A stretch of DNA of 64,000 nucleotides from Cyanobium sp. ATX 6A2 (GTDB lineage Bacteria > Cyanobacteriota > Cyanobacteriia > PCC-6307 > Cyanobiaceae): positions 186,001-250,000 of the forward strand of contig NZ_JAGQCU010000001.1 in NCBI RefSeq assembly GCF_024346355.1, written 5' to 3'. Made by a program: the position numbers and the translations under genes. Positions 39,770-48,920 of this stretch are shown piece after piece. How positions within the stretch are numbered: position 1 is the first letter of the stretch; each line of letters opens with the position of its first letter. The notes beneath the pieces are model-generated. The model had not been told where the DNA came from and did not search any database. It saw only the letters and a list, made by a program, of their open reading frames with translations.

Positions 39770-39883
39770 TCAGCCGTCGAGCATGGAACCGCGGCGGTAC
39801 TGGCTCCAGGCCGCCACGAACAGACCCAGCAGGGTCACAGGGATCAGGCCCAGCACGATCCCGCAGAGCAGTGGTTCGATCAT
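39770..39883 (-). CDS. petG: Cytochrome b6f complex subunit V (PetG)
   Basis: A 37-residue single-helix subunit needed for assembly and stability of cytochrome b6f in the thylakoid membrane. Read on the minus strand from ATG 39883, it starts [18 protein letters not shown], then a membrane helix to WSQYRRG, ending MLDG and TGA at 39770-39772. This is the standard PetG length and sequence pattern. The palindrome ACAATTGT lies about 23 bases upstream in an AT-rich patch and may belong to the promoter. It is convergent with rsmD and divergent from the cytochrome c gene. Confidence 0.96.
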   Translation of the reverse strand: MIEPLLCGIVLGLIPVTLLGLFVAAWSQYRRGSMLDG

Positions 39884-40060
39884 GGCGAGACCGGCGTGGC
39901 TTTCAAGTCACAATTGTTCCACGCCGACGTGTTCGCTGCCCACCACATCCGTGCCGAAGCCCCAGCCGTTGCTCACGGCGCAGGTCTGCCGCCCGTCAGG
40001 CTGGTGAAGGCCTGGTCATCGATCCCATTCCAGCCAAGCCCAGCTCCCGCCGCTCCCCGT

Positions 40061-40489
40061 GTGACCAGCCCCGTGCGATCCAGCACCCCCCAGTCTCCAG
40101 CGCCCGACTCCGCCGCCGAGCTCGCCCCTGGCGGCGGGATGGGTCGTGGACTGGTGGCCGCTCTGGTGACGGCAGCTGCCATCGCTTGCACCGTGCTGGC
40201 GCTGCTGGTGCTGCCGGGTGCCGGCAGCGATCCCTACACCCGTCAGACCCTTGAGCTCAAGGGATCTGTGGAGCATGGTGCCCTGTTGTTTCGGCTGAAC
40301 TGCGCCGGTTGTCACGGCATCGCCGCCCAGGGACTGGTGGGCCCCAACCTGCACGGAGTGGCGGAACGCAAGAATCAGCGGCAGCTGATCCGCCAGGTGG
40401 TGAGCGGTCGCACTCCGCCGATGCCCAGCTTTCAGCCCGAACCCCAGGCCATGGCCGACCTGCTCGCCTACCTGAACGGGCTGGTGTGA
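40061..40489 (+). CDS. Membrane-anchored c-type cytochrome
   Basis: A 142-residue protein with a Pro/Ser-rich N-terminus, one transmembrane or signal-anchor helix (about 30-52), and a small class I cytochrome c domain. The haem motif CAGCH is at 81-85 and the likely axial Met121 lies in TPPMPSFQP. The domain faces the lumen or periplasm and would carry electrons; the partner is unknown. The start is GTG 40061; earlier in-frame starts exist but give non-conserved sequence. The gene's TGA overlaps the next gene's GTG (GTGA). Confidence 0.88.
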   Translation: MTSPVRSSTPQSPAPDSAAELAPGGGMGRGLVAALVTAAAIACTVLALLVLPGAGSDPYTRQTLELKGSVEHGALLFRLNCAGCHGIAAQGLVGPNLHGVAERKNQRQLIRQVVSGRTPPMPSFQPEPQAMADLLAYLNGLV

Positions 40490-41310
40490 GCCAGGGCCCG
40501 CCCCTGGCGGTGGTGTTGGTGGAGCCCGCCGGCCCCCTCAACGTGGGCGGCGTGGCCAGGGTCTGCGCCAACTTCGGGGTCACCGATCTGCGGCTGGTGG
40601 CGCCGCGTTGCTCTCACCTCGGCGAGGAGGCCCGGCGCATGGCGGTGCACGGGGTTGCTGTGCTGCAGTCGGCGCGGCTGTTTCCCAGCCTGGCGGCGGC
40701 CCTGGCCGATTGCCGGCGGGTGGTGGCCACCAGTGGCCGTCGTTGCGGTGAACCGCTGCCCCTGCAGGGCCTCGATGGGGCCCTGGGCTGGCTGGGGGAG
40801 GACGTTTCCGCCGCCGGCGCTGGCCAGCACTCCACCGCAGTGCCGCGAGCCCTGGTGTTCGGCCGCGAGGACCGGGGCCTGAGCAACGCGGAGCTGCTCC
40901 AGGCCGGCAGGCTGCTGAGCATCGACACCGCAAGCACCTACGGCTCCCTCAACCTGGCCCAGGCCGCTGCCGTGGTGTTGCACCACTGGCACCGCTTGCA
41001 GACCGGAAGCCGGCAATCAGCCGGCGCGAGCGACTGCTCACCGCCCTCCGGGCCAGGGCCGGAACCCTGCCCGCGGGCGGCACTGGAAGCCATGCTCGGC
41101 GATGCCGAGCGACTGCTGCTGGAGGTGGGCTTCCTCTATCCCCACACCGCTGCGGCACGGATGGCCAAGCTCCGGGCCCTGCTGCAGCGCGCCCAGGTGG
41201 GCAGCGAGGAGGCGGCCCTGCTCCGGGGGATGGTGCGCCAGCTGCGCTGGGCCCAGACCCGCGGCGGCACTGGCACCAGAGAGGGCGACGATCCGGCCCC
41301 CACCCCTTAA
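40486..41310 (+). CDS. TrmH/SpoU-family RNA 2'-O-methyltransferase (TrmJ-like)
   Basis: A 274-residue SPOUT-class methyltransferase. Motif 1 is LVEPAGPLNVGGVARVCANF (about 11-30), motif 2 LVFGREDRGLSN (about 123-134), and motif 3 YGSLNLAQAAAVVLHHW (about 152-168). A C-terminal helical extension resembles TrmJ, which methylates position 32 of tRNAs. The start is GTG 40486, overlapping the cytochrome stop. The RNA target is inferred from the resemblance, so a different 2'-O site remains possible. Confidence 0.88.
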   Translation: MSQGPPLAVVLVEPAGPLNVGGVARVCANFGVTDLRLVAPRCSHLGEEARRMAVHGVAVLQSARLFPSLAAALADCRRVVATSGRRCGEPLPLQGLDGALGWLGEDVSAAGAGQHSTAVPRALVFGREDRGLSNAELLQAGRLLSIDTASTYGSLNLAQAAAVVLHHWHRLQTGSRQSAGASDCSPPSGPGPEPCPRAALEAMLGDAERLLLEVGFLYPHTAAARMAKLRALLQRAQVGSEEAALLRGMVRQLRWAQTRGGTGTREGDDPAPTP

Positions 41311-41336
41311 CTTCAGCCGATCCTCTCCCAGCTGCC

Positions 41337-42392
41337 TTGAGCGCCGCTCAATCCCCCAGGCCCCCCCGCAACCGCTGGCGGCAAACCCTGCTGTTGCTGC
41401 TGCGGCTGGCCGTGATGGGCGTGGGCCTGGGGGTGCTGGCCGGCACCGGCCTGAGGCTGCTGGCACCGCGGCTGGCCGAGGGCAACCTGCCCAGCTTCGG
41501 CCAGCTGGCCGAAGCCCCTGAGCAGCAGAGTCTGGCGATGGGCCGCTTCCAGCCCAGGCAGGAGATCACCGAGCTCAGTGAGCGCTGGCAGCAACTGGCG
41601 GCAGCCCAGAAGGACCTCAAGGCCACCGGATTTCTGCTCGTGCTCGACGACGGCCGCTTCGCCCAGCTCGGCCCCGACCAGCCGATGCCGGCGGCCAGCT
41701 CGATCAAGACCCCGATCCTGGTGGTGGCCCTGGAGGATCTCGACTCGGGCAAGCTCAGCTGGAACGACCCGCTGCAGCTCACCCAGGAGCTGGTGGGTGG
41801 CGGCGCCGGCTGGATGGCCACCCGCCCCCTGGGCACCCGCTTCCCGTTCCGCGAGGCGGCCACCGAGATGATCCGGGTCAGCGACAACAGCGCCACCAAC
41901 CTGGTGATTCAGAAGCTGGGCGGCCAGGCCGCCGTCAACGCCCGCTTCCAGACCATGGGGCTGTCGGCCACACAACTCAACAACTGGCTCCCGGATCTCG
42001 ATGGCACCAACACCAGCAGCGCCCGCGACCTGGCCCGCTCCATCGCCCTGGTGGACACCGGCGAGACCCTCGGTCCCCGCGCCCGCGACCACTTCCGCGA
42101 GATCATGGCCAGCTCCGGCACCGACACCTTGATTCCCCAGGGCCTGCTGCAGGGCCTGGGCAAGAACGCCGAGCAGGCCGACCCCGAGCTGCTCAGCCTG
42201 GGCATCACCGCCCTCAACAAAACCGGCGACATCGGCACCGCCTACGCCGATGCCGCCCTGATCCAACTGCCCAATGGCCAACGGGCCGTGGCCGCCTTCA
42301 TGGTCACCGGCCCCTTCAACGATCCCCGCTCCGCCGAATTGATCCGCGGCATGGCCGCAGCCGTGAGCCAGACCCTGGTGGGGCGCCCATGA
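41337..42392 (+). CDS. Membrane-anchored serine hydrolase of the beta-lactamase/PBP fold
   Basis: A 351-residue protein with an N-terminal membrane anchor (about 17-37). The class A-type motifs are all present: the SxxK box S121-S-I-K124, the SDN box at 182-184 (VSDNSATN), and the KTG box at 295-297 (NKTGD). It could be a beta-lactamase or a DD-peptidase; a housekeeping cell-wall role is more likely in this setting. The start is TTG 41337, 26 bases after the previous stop. The stop overlaps the DUF3370 gene by four bases (ATGA). No lactamase regulator (AmpR or BlaI type) is nearby. Confidence 0.87.
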   Translation: MSAAQSPRPPRNRWRQTLLLLLRLAVMGVGLGVLAGTGLRLLAPRLAEGNLPSFGQLAEAPEQQSLAMGRFQPRQEITELSERWQQLAAAQKDLKATGFLLVLDDGRFAQLGPDQPMPAASSIKTPILVVALEDLDSGKLSWNDPLQLTQELVGGGAGWMATRPLGTRFPFREAATEMIRVSDNSATNLVIQKLGGQAAVNARFQTMGLSATQLNNWLPDLDGTNTSSARDLARSIALVDTGETLGPRARDHFREIMASSGTDTLIPQGLLQGLGKNAEQADPELLSLGITALNKTGDIGTAYADAALIQLPNGQRAVAAFMVTGPFNDPRSAELIRGMAAAVSQTLVGRP

Positions 42393-43879
42393 CCCAACCG
42401 CCGCTACCTCCGCCCGCCATGCCACTCCCCGCGATGACCCGCTCCGTGCTGTGCAGCCTGCTGCTGCTGACCCCTGCCCTGGCCCTGGCACCCACACCGG
42501 CTCCGGCCCAGCAGCAGGGTGAGCGCAGCGAACCGTTGCTGCGTCGCCAGACCGTGGCCCCCCTGCCCGGCGGGCTCGATTCGGTGCTGATGGTGAACGA
42601 CAACAATCCGGAGCTGATCAGCGGTCCGGGCATCCTGCTCTCCACCTTCCCGGCCGCCGGTCGCAGCGTGCCGGAGGCCCACCTGGATGTGGCCCTCCAC
42701 GGCCGCTTCGACCTGTTCAGCCACCACGTCTACGCCGGCAAACCGGAAACCCTCAGTTCCACCCTGTGGCTGGCGGTGGTGGCCCAACCCCGCGGCGACA
42801 GTCCCGTGCAGCTGCGCCTGCTGGAGGGCTCCACGGCCCTGTCGCAGTCGCTGGATCCGGCCATGGCCGGGGCTCCGTTCCTGCCCCTGCCGCCGCTGCT
42901 GGCTGAGGGCACCACTCCGGCCTGGGCCGGCCCAGGCAGCCGCGTGGCCACCGAACTGTTGATGCGCCGGCGCAGCCCAGAAATTCCCCGCGAGTGGACC
43001 TTGCAGGCCGGGGAGGCCAGCACGCTTGTGGTGCTGCCCCTGCCGGTGCGGGGTCTGGACCCCCTGCTCAACGGTCGCAACCTGCAGCTGCGGCTGCACA
43101 GCGATGGCCCCGTGAGCCTGGCCACCCTGGCCGCCTTCGGCCCGCTCGATCAGCCGCCGCCGGCCGACACCTGGGCGCCCCTGCTCGATGGCGGCCTCAG
43201 TCCCAAGGAGCACGTGCCCACCCCCCGCGGCGCGCCGGGCCGGATGATCTATTCGCGGGTGAGCGGGGTGCAGGAGGGCAGCGTCTGGCGGGGCACCATC
43301 ACCAGCCCTGGCCAACCCTGGCTCAGCGTTGACGCCGCCCCGATCTCCTGGCCGATCGCCTCCCTTGAGCGCGGTCGGCTCGGCACCGAGCAGGTGCAGA
43401 CCGCGGAGCTCAAGGCCTTCTATCCCGGCACCGCCTGGGCCGCCCACGGCAACTACGGGGTGGAATACGACCTCACGATTCCCCTGCGCAACACCGGATC
43501 GAAATCGGTTCAGCTGCAGCTGACGTTCGAATCCCCGCTCAAGACCGATCAGGCCCTGGGCGGACTGCGCTTCCACACCACCCCGGTGCGCTCGGTGATG
43601 TTCCGTGGCCCGATCGAGGTGGCCGGGCTGGATGGCGTCGAAGGCCGACCGTCGGCCCGGCGCCGCTTCCACCTGGTGCAGCGGGCCGGCGATCAGAGCC
43701 CGCCCCTGGGCACCGTGAGCCTGGGTCCGGGGGACTCCCGCAACCTGCGGGTGCGGCTGATCTATCCGGCCGACGCCACCCCGCCCCAGGTGCTGAGCCT
43801 GCTGCCCGTCTCGGACGGACAGGCCACCAGCCCAGCTGTGAAACAATCGGGCCAACAGCCAGCCAGCAGCACTCCGTGA
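42389..43879 (+). CDS. DUF3370 secreted protein
   Basis: A 496-residue protein of the mostly cyanobacterial DUF3370 family. Conserved features visible are [20 protein letters not shown] (about 52-71), [11 protein letters not shown] (about 108-118) and [19 protein letters not shown] (about 354-372). A signal peptide is present; the cleanest version starts at [12 protein letters not shown] (ATG 42434), so the true start may be 42419 or 42434 rather than 42389. The C-terminal half has beta-rich, Ig-like character. The function is unknown; an extracytoplasmic location follows from the signal peptide. It is coupled to the serine hydrolase upstream and its stop overlaps the chlI GTG. Confidence 0.83.
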   Translation: MTQPPLPPPAMPLPAMTRSVLCSLLLLTPALALAPTPAPAQQQGERSEPLLRRQTVAPLPGGLDSVLMVNDNNPELISGPGILLSTFPAAGRSVPEAHLDVALHGRFDLFSHHVYAGKPETLSSTLWLAVVAQPRGDSPVQLRLLEGSTALSQSLDPAMAGAPFLPLPPLLAEGTTPAWAGPGSRVATELLMRRRSPEIPREWTLQAGEASTLVVLPLPVRGLDPLLNGRNLQLRLHSDGPVSLATLAAFGPLDQPPPADTWAPLLDGGLSPKEHVPTPRGAPGRMIYSRVSGVQEGSVWRGTITSPGQPWLSVDAAPISWPIASLERGRLGTEQVQTAELKAFYPGTAWAAHGNYGVEYDLTIPLRNTGSKSVQLQLTFESPLKTDQALGGLRFHTTPVRSVMFRGPIEVAGLDGVEGRPSARRRFHLVQRAGDQSPPLGTVSLGPGDSRNLRVRLIYPADATPPQVLSLLPVSDGQATSPAVKQSGQQPASSTP

Positions 43880-44964
43880 CGCCAGTCCGCCAGCGCCGGG
43901 TCTTCCCCTTCACCGCGATTGTGGGTCAGGAGGAGATGAAGCTGGCCCTGCTGCTCAACGTGATCGACCCCCGCATCGGCGGCGTGATGATCATGGGCGA
44001 CCGGGGCACGGGCAAGAGCACCGCGATCAGGGCCCTGGCCGATCTGCTGCCGGAGATCGACGTGGTGAGCGGCGATCCTTACAACAGCGCCCCCGAGGAT
44101 CCCGACCTGCAGAGCGAAGAGGTGCGCCAGCGCCAGGAGCAGGGCGAGGAGCTGCCGGTGGAGCGCCGCCAGGTGCCGATGGTGGACCTGCCCCTGGGGG
44201 CCACCGAGGATCGCCTCTGCGGCACGATCGACATCGAAAAGGCCCTCAGCGAGGGGGTGCGGGCCTTTGAGCCGGGCCTGCTGGCCAAGGCCAACCGCGG
44301 CCTGCTCTACGTGGATGAGGTGAACCTGCTCGACGACCACCTGGTGGATGTGCTGCTGGATTCGGCCGCCTCGGGCTGGAACACCGTGGAGCGCGAGGGG
44401 GTGAGCGTGCGCCACCCGGCCCGATTTGTGCTGATCGGCTCCGGCAACCCGGAGGAAGGCGAGCTGCGGCCCCAGCTGCTCGATCGCTTCGGCATGAGCG
44501 TGGAGGTGCGCACCGTGCGCGATCCGGCGCTGCGGGTGCAGGTGGTCGACCAGCGCACCGCCTTCGACAACGACCCCGACGGCTTCAACGGCGCCATGCA
44601 GGCCGGCCAGGAGGCCCTGCAGGCCCGAGTTGTGGAGGCCCAGGAGCGGCTGGGGCAGGTACAGATCGACGATGACCTGCGCATCCGCATCTCCGCCATC
44701 TGCGGTGAGCTGGATGTGGATGGTCTGCGTGGTGACATCGTCACCAACCGGGCGGCGCGCGCCCTGGCCGCCTTCGAAGGCCACAGCGAGGTGAGCGAAG
44801 ACGACGTGGCCCGGGTGGCGGCCTGCTGCCTGCGCCATCGCCTGCGCAAGGATCCGCTTGAGCAGATCGACTCCGGCGATCGGGTGGTGAAGATGTTCTG
44901 CAAGGTGTTCGAGCGGCCCGAATCGGCCGACCGCAGCGCCTTCGAACTGGCCCTGGCGGCCTAG
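43876..44964 (+). CDS. chlI: Magnesium chelatase ATPase subunit I
   Basis: ATPase that drives Mg2+ insertion into protoporphyrin IX, the first committed step of chlorophyll synthesis, with ChlD and ChlH. The 362-residue AAA+ protein has Walker A GDRGTGKS (41-48), Walker [13 protein letters not shown] (143-154) and the sensor region [14 protein letters not shown] (about 182-195). The N-terminal [16 protein letters not shown] is the family hallmark. The start is GTG 43876, overlapping the DUF3370 stop. Control by thioredoxin is known in plants; TrxA is coded in this window, but a link here is inference. Confidence 0.96.
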   Translation: MTPVRQRRVFPFTAIVGQEEMKLALLLNVIDPRIGGVMIMGDRGTGKSTAIRALADLLPEIDVVSGDPYNSAPEDPDLQSEEVRQRQEQGEELPVERRQVPMVDLPLGATEDRLCGTIDIEKALSEGVRAFEPGLLAKANRGLLYVDEVNLLDDHLVDVLLDSAASGWNTVEREGVSVRHPARFVLIGSGNPEEGELRPQLLDRFGMSVEVRTVRDPALRVQVVDQRTAFDNDPDGFNGAMQAGQEALQARVVEAQERLGQVQIDDDLRIRISAICGELDVDGLRGDIVTNRAARALAAFEGHSEVSEDDVARVAACCLRHRLRKDPLEQIDSGDRVVKMFCKVFERPESADRSAFELALAA

Positions 44965-44975
44965 GGAACAACCCG

Positions 44976-45446
44976 ATGCGCATCCTCGGCATCGACCCGG
45001 GCCTGGCCCGGGTGGGTTACGGGGTGATCGAGATCGAACCGCAGCAGGGCCGCCAGCGCCTGCTCGACTGCGGCATCCTGCGCACCGATCCTGGCCGCAG
45101 CGAGGGTGAGCGGATGGTGGAGATCTCCCGCGATCTGCGGGTGCTGCTACGCACCTGGAGGCCCCAGCTGGCGGTGGTGGAGAAGTTCTTCTTTTATCGC
45201 TCCAGCACCACCATTGCCGTGGTGCAGGCCCGTGGCGTGCTGCTGATGACCCTGGCCCGCTGGAACGTGGCGGTGGTGGAGTTCCCCCCCATGCAGATCA
45301 AGCAGGCCCTCACCGGCAATGGCCACGCCGACAAGCAGGAGGTGCTGGAGGCAGTGATGCGCGAGCTGCAGCTGGAGTGCCCGCCGCGACCCGACGATGC
45401 CGCCGACGCTCTGGCCGCCGCCCTCACCGGCTGGTTCCAGCGCTGA
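44976..45446 (+). CDS. ruvC: Holliday junction resolvase RuvC
   Basis: Cuts Holliday junctions after RuvAB branch migration in recombination repair. The 156-residue RNase H-fold nuclease shows catalytic Asp7 (ILGIDPGLARVGYG), Glu69 (VVEKFFFYRS), and the C-terminal aspartates 141 and 144 (PDDAADALAAA). Length is typical. It starts at ATG 44976, 11 bases after chlI, and the folate ligase gene starts 5 bases after its stop. Confidence 0.96.
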   Translation: MRILGIDPGLARVGYGVIEIEPQQGRQRLLDCGILRTDPGRSEGERMVEISRDLRVLLRTWRPQLAVVEKFFFYRSSTTIAVVQARGVLLMTLARWNVAVVEFPPMQIKQALTGNGHADKQEVLEAVMRELQLECPPRPDDAADALAAALTGWFQR

Positions 45447-45451
45447 GGGTG

Positions 45452-46153
45452 ATGGCTGAGCACCACGACGCCACATCAGCTGACAAGGCGGCCCTGCGGC
45501 TCCGGTTGCGGGCGCTGCGGGGGCAGCTGCTCCCCGGAAGCGAAGCGGCGATTCGCACCCAGGTGGCCCTGGTGCTGGAGGGGCCCCTGGCCGGAGCCGG
45601 CCGGGTGGGCCTCTACTGGCCCCTGGCCGGCGAGGTTGACCTGCGGCCCCTGGCCGATCAGCCGGCCCTGGCCAGCCGGCTGGCCCTGCCCGCCGTTGCC
45701 GGGAACCGGTTGCTCTACCGCCCCTGGCACGCCGCCCAGGCCCTGCACCGCGATGCCTGCGGCATTCCCGCGCCGCCGCCCTCTGCGGGCGATCTGGCGG
45801 CCGGGGAGCTGGCGCTGCTGCTGGTGCCGGCGCTGGCGGTCGATCGGCGGGGGCTGCGGCTCGGCTATGGCGGCGGCTGGTACGACCGGTTGCGCAGCCG
45901 GCCCGACTGGCGCCGTGTGCCGGCCCTGGCGGTGCTGCCCTCCGGCTGCCTGCTGGAGCGGCTCCATGCGGATCCCTGGGATGTGCCCTTCGATGGCTGG
46001 ATCTGCGAGCGGGGACTGGGGCGGCCGCTCGCTCAGGCCCAGGGCGGCCCTTCGGCACCCGCATCACAATCTTGTTCACAAACAGCCCCTGATCCCCTCG
46101 GCTCCGACGCAACTTTGCGAGGATCACGCCCAGTGCACAGGCGGTCGCCGTGA
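45452..46153 (+). CDS. 5-Formyltetrahydrofolate cyclo-ligase
   Basis: Converts 5-formyl-THF to 5,10-methenyl-THF with ATP, salvaging folate. The 233-residue protein has the family motif RLGYGGGWYDRLRSR (about 139-153) and an N-terminal KAALRLRLRALR basic helix. The core should end near residue 192 (WICERGLGRPL). About 40 further low-complexity residues then read through sequence that looks intergenic, to a TGA that overlaps the next gene's GTG. Either this is a true lineage-specific tail or a stop has been lost. It starts at ATG 45452. It shares the folate pool with folD. Confidence 0.9.
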   Translation: MAEHHDATSADKAALRLRLRALRGQLLPGSEAAIRTQVALVLEGPLAGAGRVGLYWPLAGEVDLRPLADQPALASRLALPAVAGNRLLYRPWHAAQALHRDACGIPAPPPSAGDLAAGELALLLVPALAVDRRGLRLGYGGGWYDRLRSRPDWRRVPALAVLPSGCLLERLHADPWDVPFDGWICERGLGRPLAQAQGGPSAPASQSCSQTAPDPLGSDATLRGSRPVHRRSP

Positions 46154-46365
46154 ATCTGTCCTCCCTCACTTCGGACACCACCTTCAGCGTCGCCCCATCC
46201 GCCTCTGCCTCCACCGCCTCCGCCCCCACCGCCTCTGATCGCGTGCTGGCCGCCGAGCTGGCTGCCCGAACTGAGTCCCACGACGCCCTCTCGATGATGG
46301 TGAGCTCAATGGTGCGCATGGTGCAGGCCGGCAGAACCCGCGACAGCCGCTGGAAGGACAGCTGA
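46150..46365 (+). CDS. Small hypothetical protein
   Basis: A 71-residue reading frame from GTG 46150. The first half is Ser/Ala/Thr-rich and unstructured; the second half (DRVLAAELAARTESHDALSM onwards) could form a Met-containing amphipathic helix. No family is recognised. Its start overlaps the upstream TGA (GTGA), and another gene starts 14 bases after its stop, which supports but does not prove translation. Confidence 0.45.
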   Translation: MNLSSLTSDTTFSVAPSASASTASAPTASDRVLAAELAARTESHDALSMMVSSMVRMVQAGRTRDSRWKDS

Positions 46366-46379
46366 GCCGCAGACCACCG

Positions 46380-46931
46380 ATGACGGAGATCACCATCCAT
46401 TGCCCCGGCCCGCGGGCGGGCCGGGCCGTTCTCGGCCTCGGGGCTCTGATTCTGGGAGCCCTCAGCGGCGGGCCCGCCTGGGGCCACGCGATCGAGAGCA
46501 GCCTCGAGCACATCTCGGAAGTGAACGCATCCTTCCGCCAGGAGCTGGAGTTGAACAGCCGGTTCAGCACTGGCGAACCCGCTGACGCGGCGGCGGTCAG
46601 GCTGCTGCGTCCCGACGGTCAGGCAGTCGATCTGGGCCGCACCGACGCCGAGGGGCGTCTGCGCTTTGCCCTGCCGGATGACGCCGCCGCCGACTGGGAG
46701 GTGCAGGTGGATGCGGGGCCCGGCCACCGCGACTACCTGGAACTGGCCGAAGCCGGCGCCTCACCCCCCCTGGCCTCCAGCCCCAGCCCCCTGGGAGATT
46801 GGCGACCCAGGGCTCCAGAGCGGCGGCTGGCCCAACGCTCCTCCGGCTTGCGGCAACCGGTGCTGGGGGGCCTGACAGTGGGGCTTGGTGCCGCCGGAGC
46901 GCTGCTGCTGGGCCACCGGCGACGGCGCTGA
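46380..46931 (+). CDS. Hypothetical secreted protein with C-terminal membrane helix (NikK-like?)
   Basis: A 183-residue protein with a signal peptide (about 1-36, ending GGPAWGHA). A small beta domain follows, with FSTGEPADAAAVRLLRPDG and TDAEGRLRFALPDD, then a Pro/Ser-rich linker and a C-terminal hydrophobic helix (about 162-178) with a positive RRRR end. The 'GEP...A.V......DG..G.T..EG...F..P' pattern and mature His-rich start recall the periplasmic NikK/CbtL-type accessory components of nickel/cobalt transporters. That likeness is weak, and no cbiM, cbiQ or cbiO gene is nearby. It starts at ATG 46380. sufE begins directly after its stop. Confidence 0.7.
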   Translation: MTEITIHCPGPRAGRAVLGLGALILGALSGGPAWGHAIESSLEHISEVNASFRQELELNSRFSTGEPADAAAVRLLRPDGQAVDLGRTDAEGRLRFALPDDAAADWEVQVDAGPGHRDYLELAEAGASPPLASSPSPLGDWRPRAPERRLAQRSSGLRQPVLGGLTVGLGAAGALLLGHRRRR

Positions 46932-47366
46932 ATGGCTGACTCCCGCCCCATCGCCACGGGCAGCAAAGCCCTCGATCGCATGGTCGAGCGCCTGGCCGGC
47001 AGCGCCGACCCCCGTCGTCGCTACGAATACGTGCTCTGGCTGGCCAAGAAACTCCAGCCCCTGCCGGAGGAGTTCCGCAACGACGCGTTCAAGGTCAAGG
47101 GCTGCGTGTCCCAGGTGTACGTGGTGGGGGAGCTGCAGAACGGCACCCTGCACTGGCAGGGCGATTCCGACGCTGCCATCACCAAGGGCCTGCTGGCCCT
47201 GCTGATCGAAGGGCTCGAAGGGCTCACCCCCGAGCAGGCCAGCGCCATCGATCCGGGCTTCATCGCCGCCACCGGGCTGCAGGCCAGTCTCACCCCCTCC
47301 CGTGCCAACGGCTTTCTGAACATCCTGCGGATGATGCAGAGCCAGGCCAGGGCGCTCGCGGCCTGA
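46932..47366 (+). CDS. sufE: SufE-family cysteine desulfurase-associated protein
   Basis: Accepts persulfide sulfur from the SufS desulfurase and passes it to the SufBCD scaffold for Fe-S cluster assembly. The 144-residue protein has the active Cys58 in VKGCVSQVYV and the YEYVLWLAKKLQPLPEEFRN helix (31-50) typical of SufE. It starts at ATG 46932 with no gap after the previous stop. hom follows after 34 bases. Fe-S demand is high in photosystem I. Confidence 0.94.
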   Translation: MADSRPIATGSKALDRMVERLAGSADPRRRYEYVLWLAKKLQPLPEEFRNDAFKVKGCVSQVYVVGELQNGTLHWQGDSDAAITKGLLALLIEGLEGLTPEQASAIDPGFIAATGLQASLTPSRANGFLNILRMMQSQARALAA

Positions 47367-47400
47367 TTTCTAGGATCGGCCTTCTGCGCGTTCCCAGCCC

Positions 47401-48762
47401 ATGACGATCGGCATCGGCCTGCTCGGCCTCGGCACGGTGGGAGCAGGGGTTGCCGACATCCTGGCCAACCCCGAAGGACGCCATCCCCTGGTGGCGGAGC
47501 TGGCGCTGCGGCGGGTGGCGGTGCGGAACCTGGACCGGCCCCGGGCGGTGCCGGTGGCCCCTGAGCTGCTCACCACCAATCCCGAAGTGGTGGTGGACGA
47601 CCCGGCGGTGGACATCGTGGTGGAGGTGCTCGGCGGACTGGAGCCGGCCCGCACGCTGATCCTGCGGGCCATCGCCGCCGGCAAGCCCGTGGTCACGGCC
47701 AACAAGGCGGTGATCGCCCGCCACGGGGAGGAGATCGCCGCCGCTGCCGCCGCCGCCGGGGTGTACGTGCTGCTGGAGGCGGCGGTGGGCGGCGGAATCC
47801 CGATCATCGAACCGCTGAAGCAGTCGCTCGGGGCCAACCGCATCGAACGGGTGAGCGGCATCATCAACGGCACCACCAATTACATCCTCAGCCGCATGGC
47901 GGCCGAGGGGGCTGACTACGGGGCGGTGCTGGCCGACGCCCAGCTCCTCGGCTATGCCGAGGCCGATCCGGCGGCCGATGTGCAGGGCGCCGACGCCGCC
48001 GACAAGATCGCCATCCTCACGGGGCTGGCCTACGGGGGCTCAGTGCCGCGGGAGGCGATCCCCACCGAGGGCATCGACCAGCTGGACGCCCGCGATGTGG
48101 CCTACGCCGACAAACTCGGCTTTGTGGTCAAACTGCTGGCCATTTCCCAGCGGATCGACAGCCAGCCCGACAGCGAACCAGGCACCCTGGCCGGCACTGC
48201 CCAGCAGCCCGGCAGCCAGCTGCTGGATGTGCGCGTGCATCCCACGCTGCTGCCCCGCAGCCACCCCCTGGCCGGGGTCAACGGGGTGTTCAACGCCATC
48301 CTGGTGGAGGGAGACCCGGTGGGCCAGGTGATGTTCTACGGCCCCGGAGCCGGGGCGGGGCCCACCGCCTCCGCGGTGGTGGCCGACATCCTCAACATCG
48401 CCGGGATCCGTGAGGCCACAAATCCATCGGGCTCGGCCAAGGGGCCGGTGGGCCTCGATCCGCTGCTGGCGGCCGGCAGCTGGCGCCAGTGCCACCTGAT
48501 CGACGGTGCTCGCACCACCCATCGGAACTACGTGCGGCTGCGCACCAGCGACGAGGCGGGTGTGATCGGCCGGATCGGCACCTGCTTCGGGGAGGCGGGG
48601 GTGTCGATTCAGTCGATCGTGCAGTTCGAGGCCGAGAGCGAGGCCGCCGAGATCGTGGTGATCACCCACGAGGTGCTGGAGGCCCACTTCCGTCAGGCCC
48701 TCGAGGCCATCGCCGCTCTGCCGGAGGTGCAGGGCGTGGCCGCCTGCCTGCGCACGCTCTGA
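47401..48762 (+). CDS. hom: Homoserine dehydrogenase
   Basis: Reduces aspartate semialdehyde to homoserine, leading to threonine, methionine and isoleucine. The 453-residue protein has the NAD(P) motif GLGTVGAGV (9-17), the homoserine dehydrogenase signature ASRM-type NGTTNYILSRM (about 158-168), ADKIAILTGLAYGG (about 200-213), and a C-terminal ACT domain (about 375-453) that usually gives threonine feedback. It starts at ATG 47401. A TAGGAT element at 47373-47378 may be a -10 box. A GGCCC/GGGCC hairpin just after the stop (48764-48780) lacks a T tract. Confidence 0.96.
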   Translation: MTIGIGLLGLGTVGAGVADILANPEGRHPLVAELALRRVAVRNLDRPRAVPVAPELLTTNPEVVVDDPAVDIVVEVLGGLEPARTLILRAIAAGKPVVTANKAVIARHGEEIAAAAAAAGVYVLLEAAVGGGIPIIEPLKQSLGANRIERVSGIINGTTNYILSRMAAEGADYGAVLADAQLLGYAEADPAADVQGADAADKIAILTGLAYGGSVPREAIPTEGIDQLDARDVAYADKLGFVVKLLAISQRIDSQPDSEPGTLAGTAQQPGSQLLDVRVHPTLLPRSHPLAGVNGVFNAILVEGDPVGQVMFYGPGAGAGPTASAVVADILNIAGIREATNPSGSAKGPVGLDPLLAAGSWRQCHLIDGARTTHRNYVRLRTSDEAGVIGRIGTCFGEAGVSIQSIVQFEAESEAAEIVVITHEVLEAHFRQALEAIAALPEVQGVAACLRTL

Positions 48763-48920
48763 AGGCCCACAGTCCGGGCCTGGATTTGGTGCGCAAATCG
48801 GCATTGGGGGATGCGCGATGGCGTCGACACGGCACCATGGCATCAGTCCGATTCGAAAGGAATCCTTAAATCTCGTCCAGTCTTCTCCCGGTCGCGCCGG
48901 CGGCGCTTCCGTCGCTAGGA

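Noticed and set aside
48764-48780. GGCCC/GGGCC hairpin after hom.
   Set aside because: A five-base-pair stem followed by TGGATTTGG, not a T run. Mentioned under hom but not called as a terminator.
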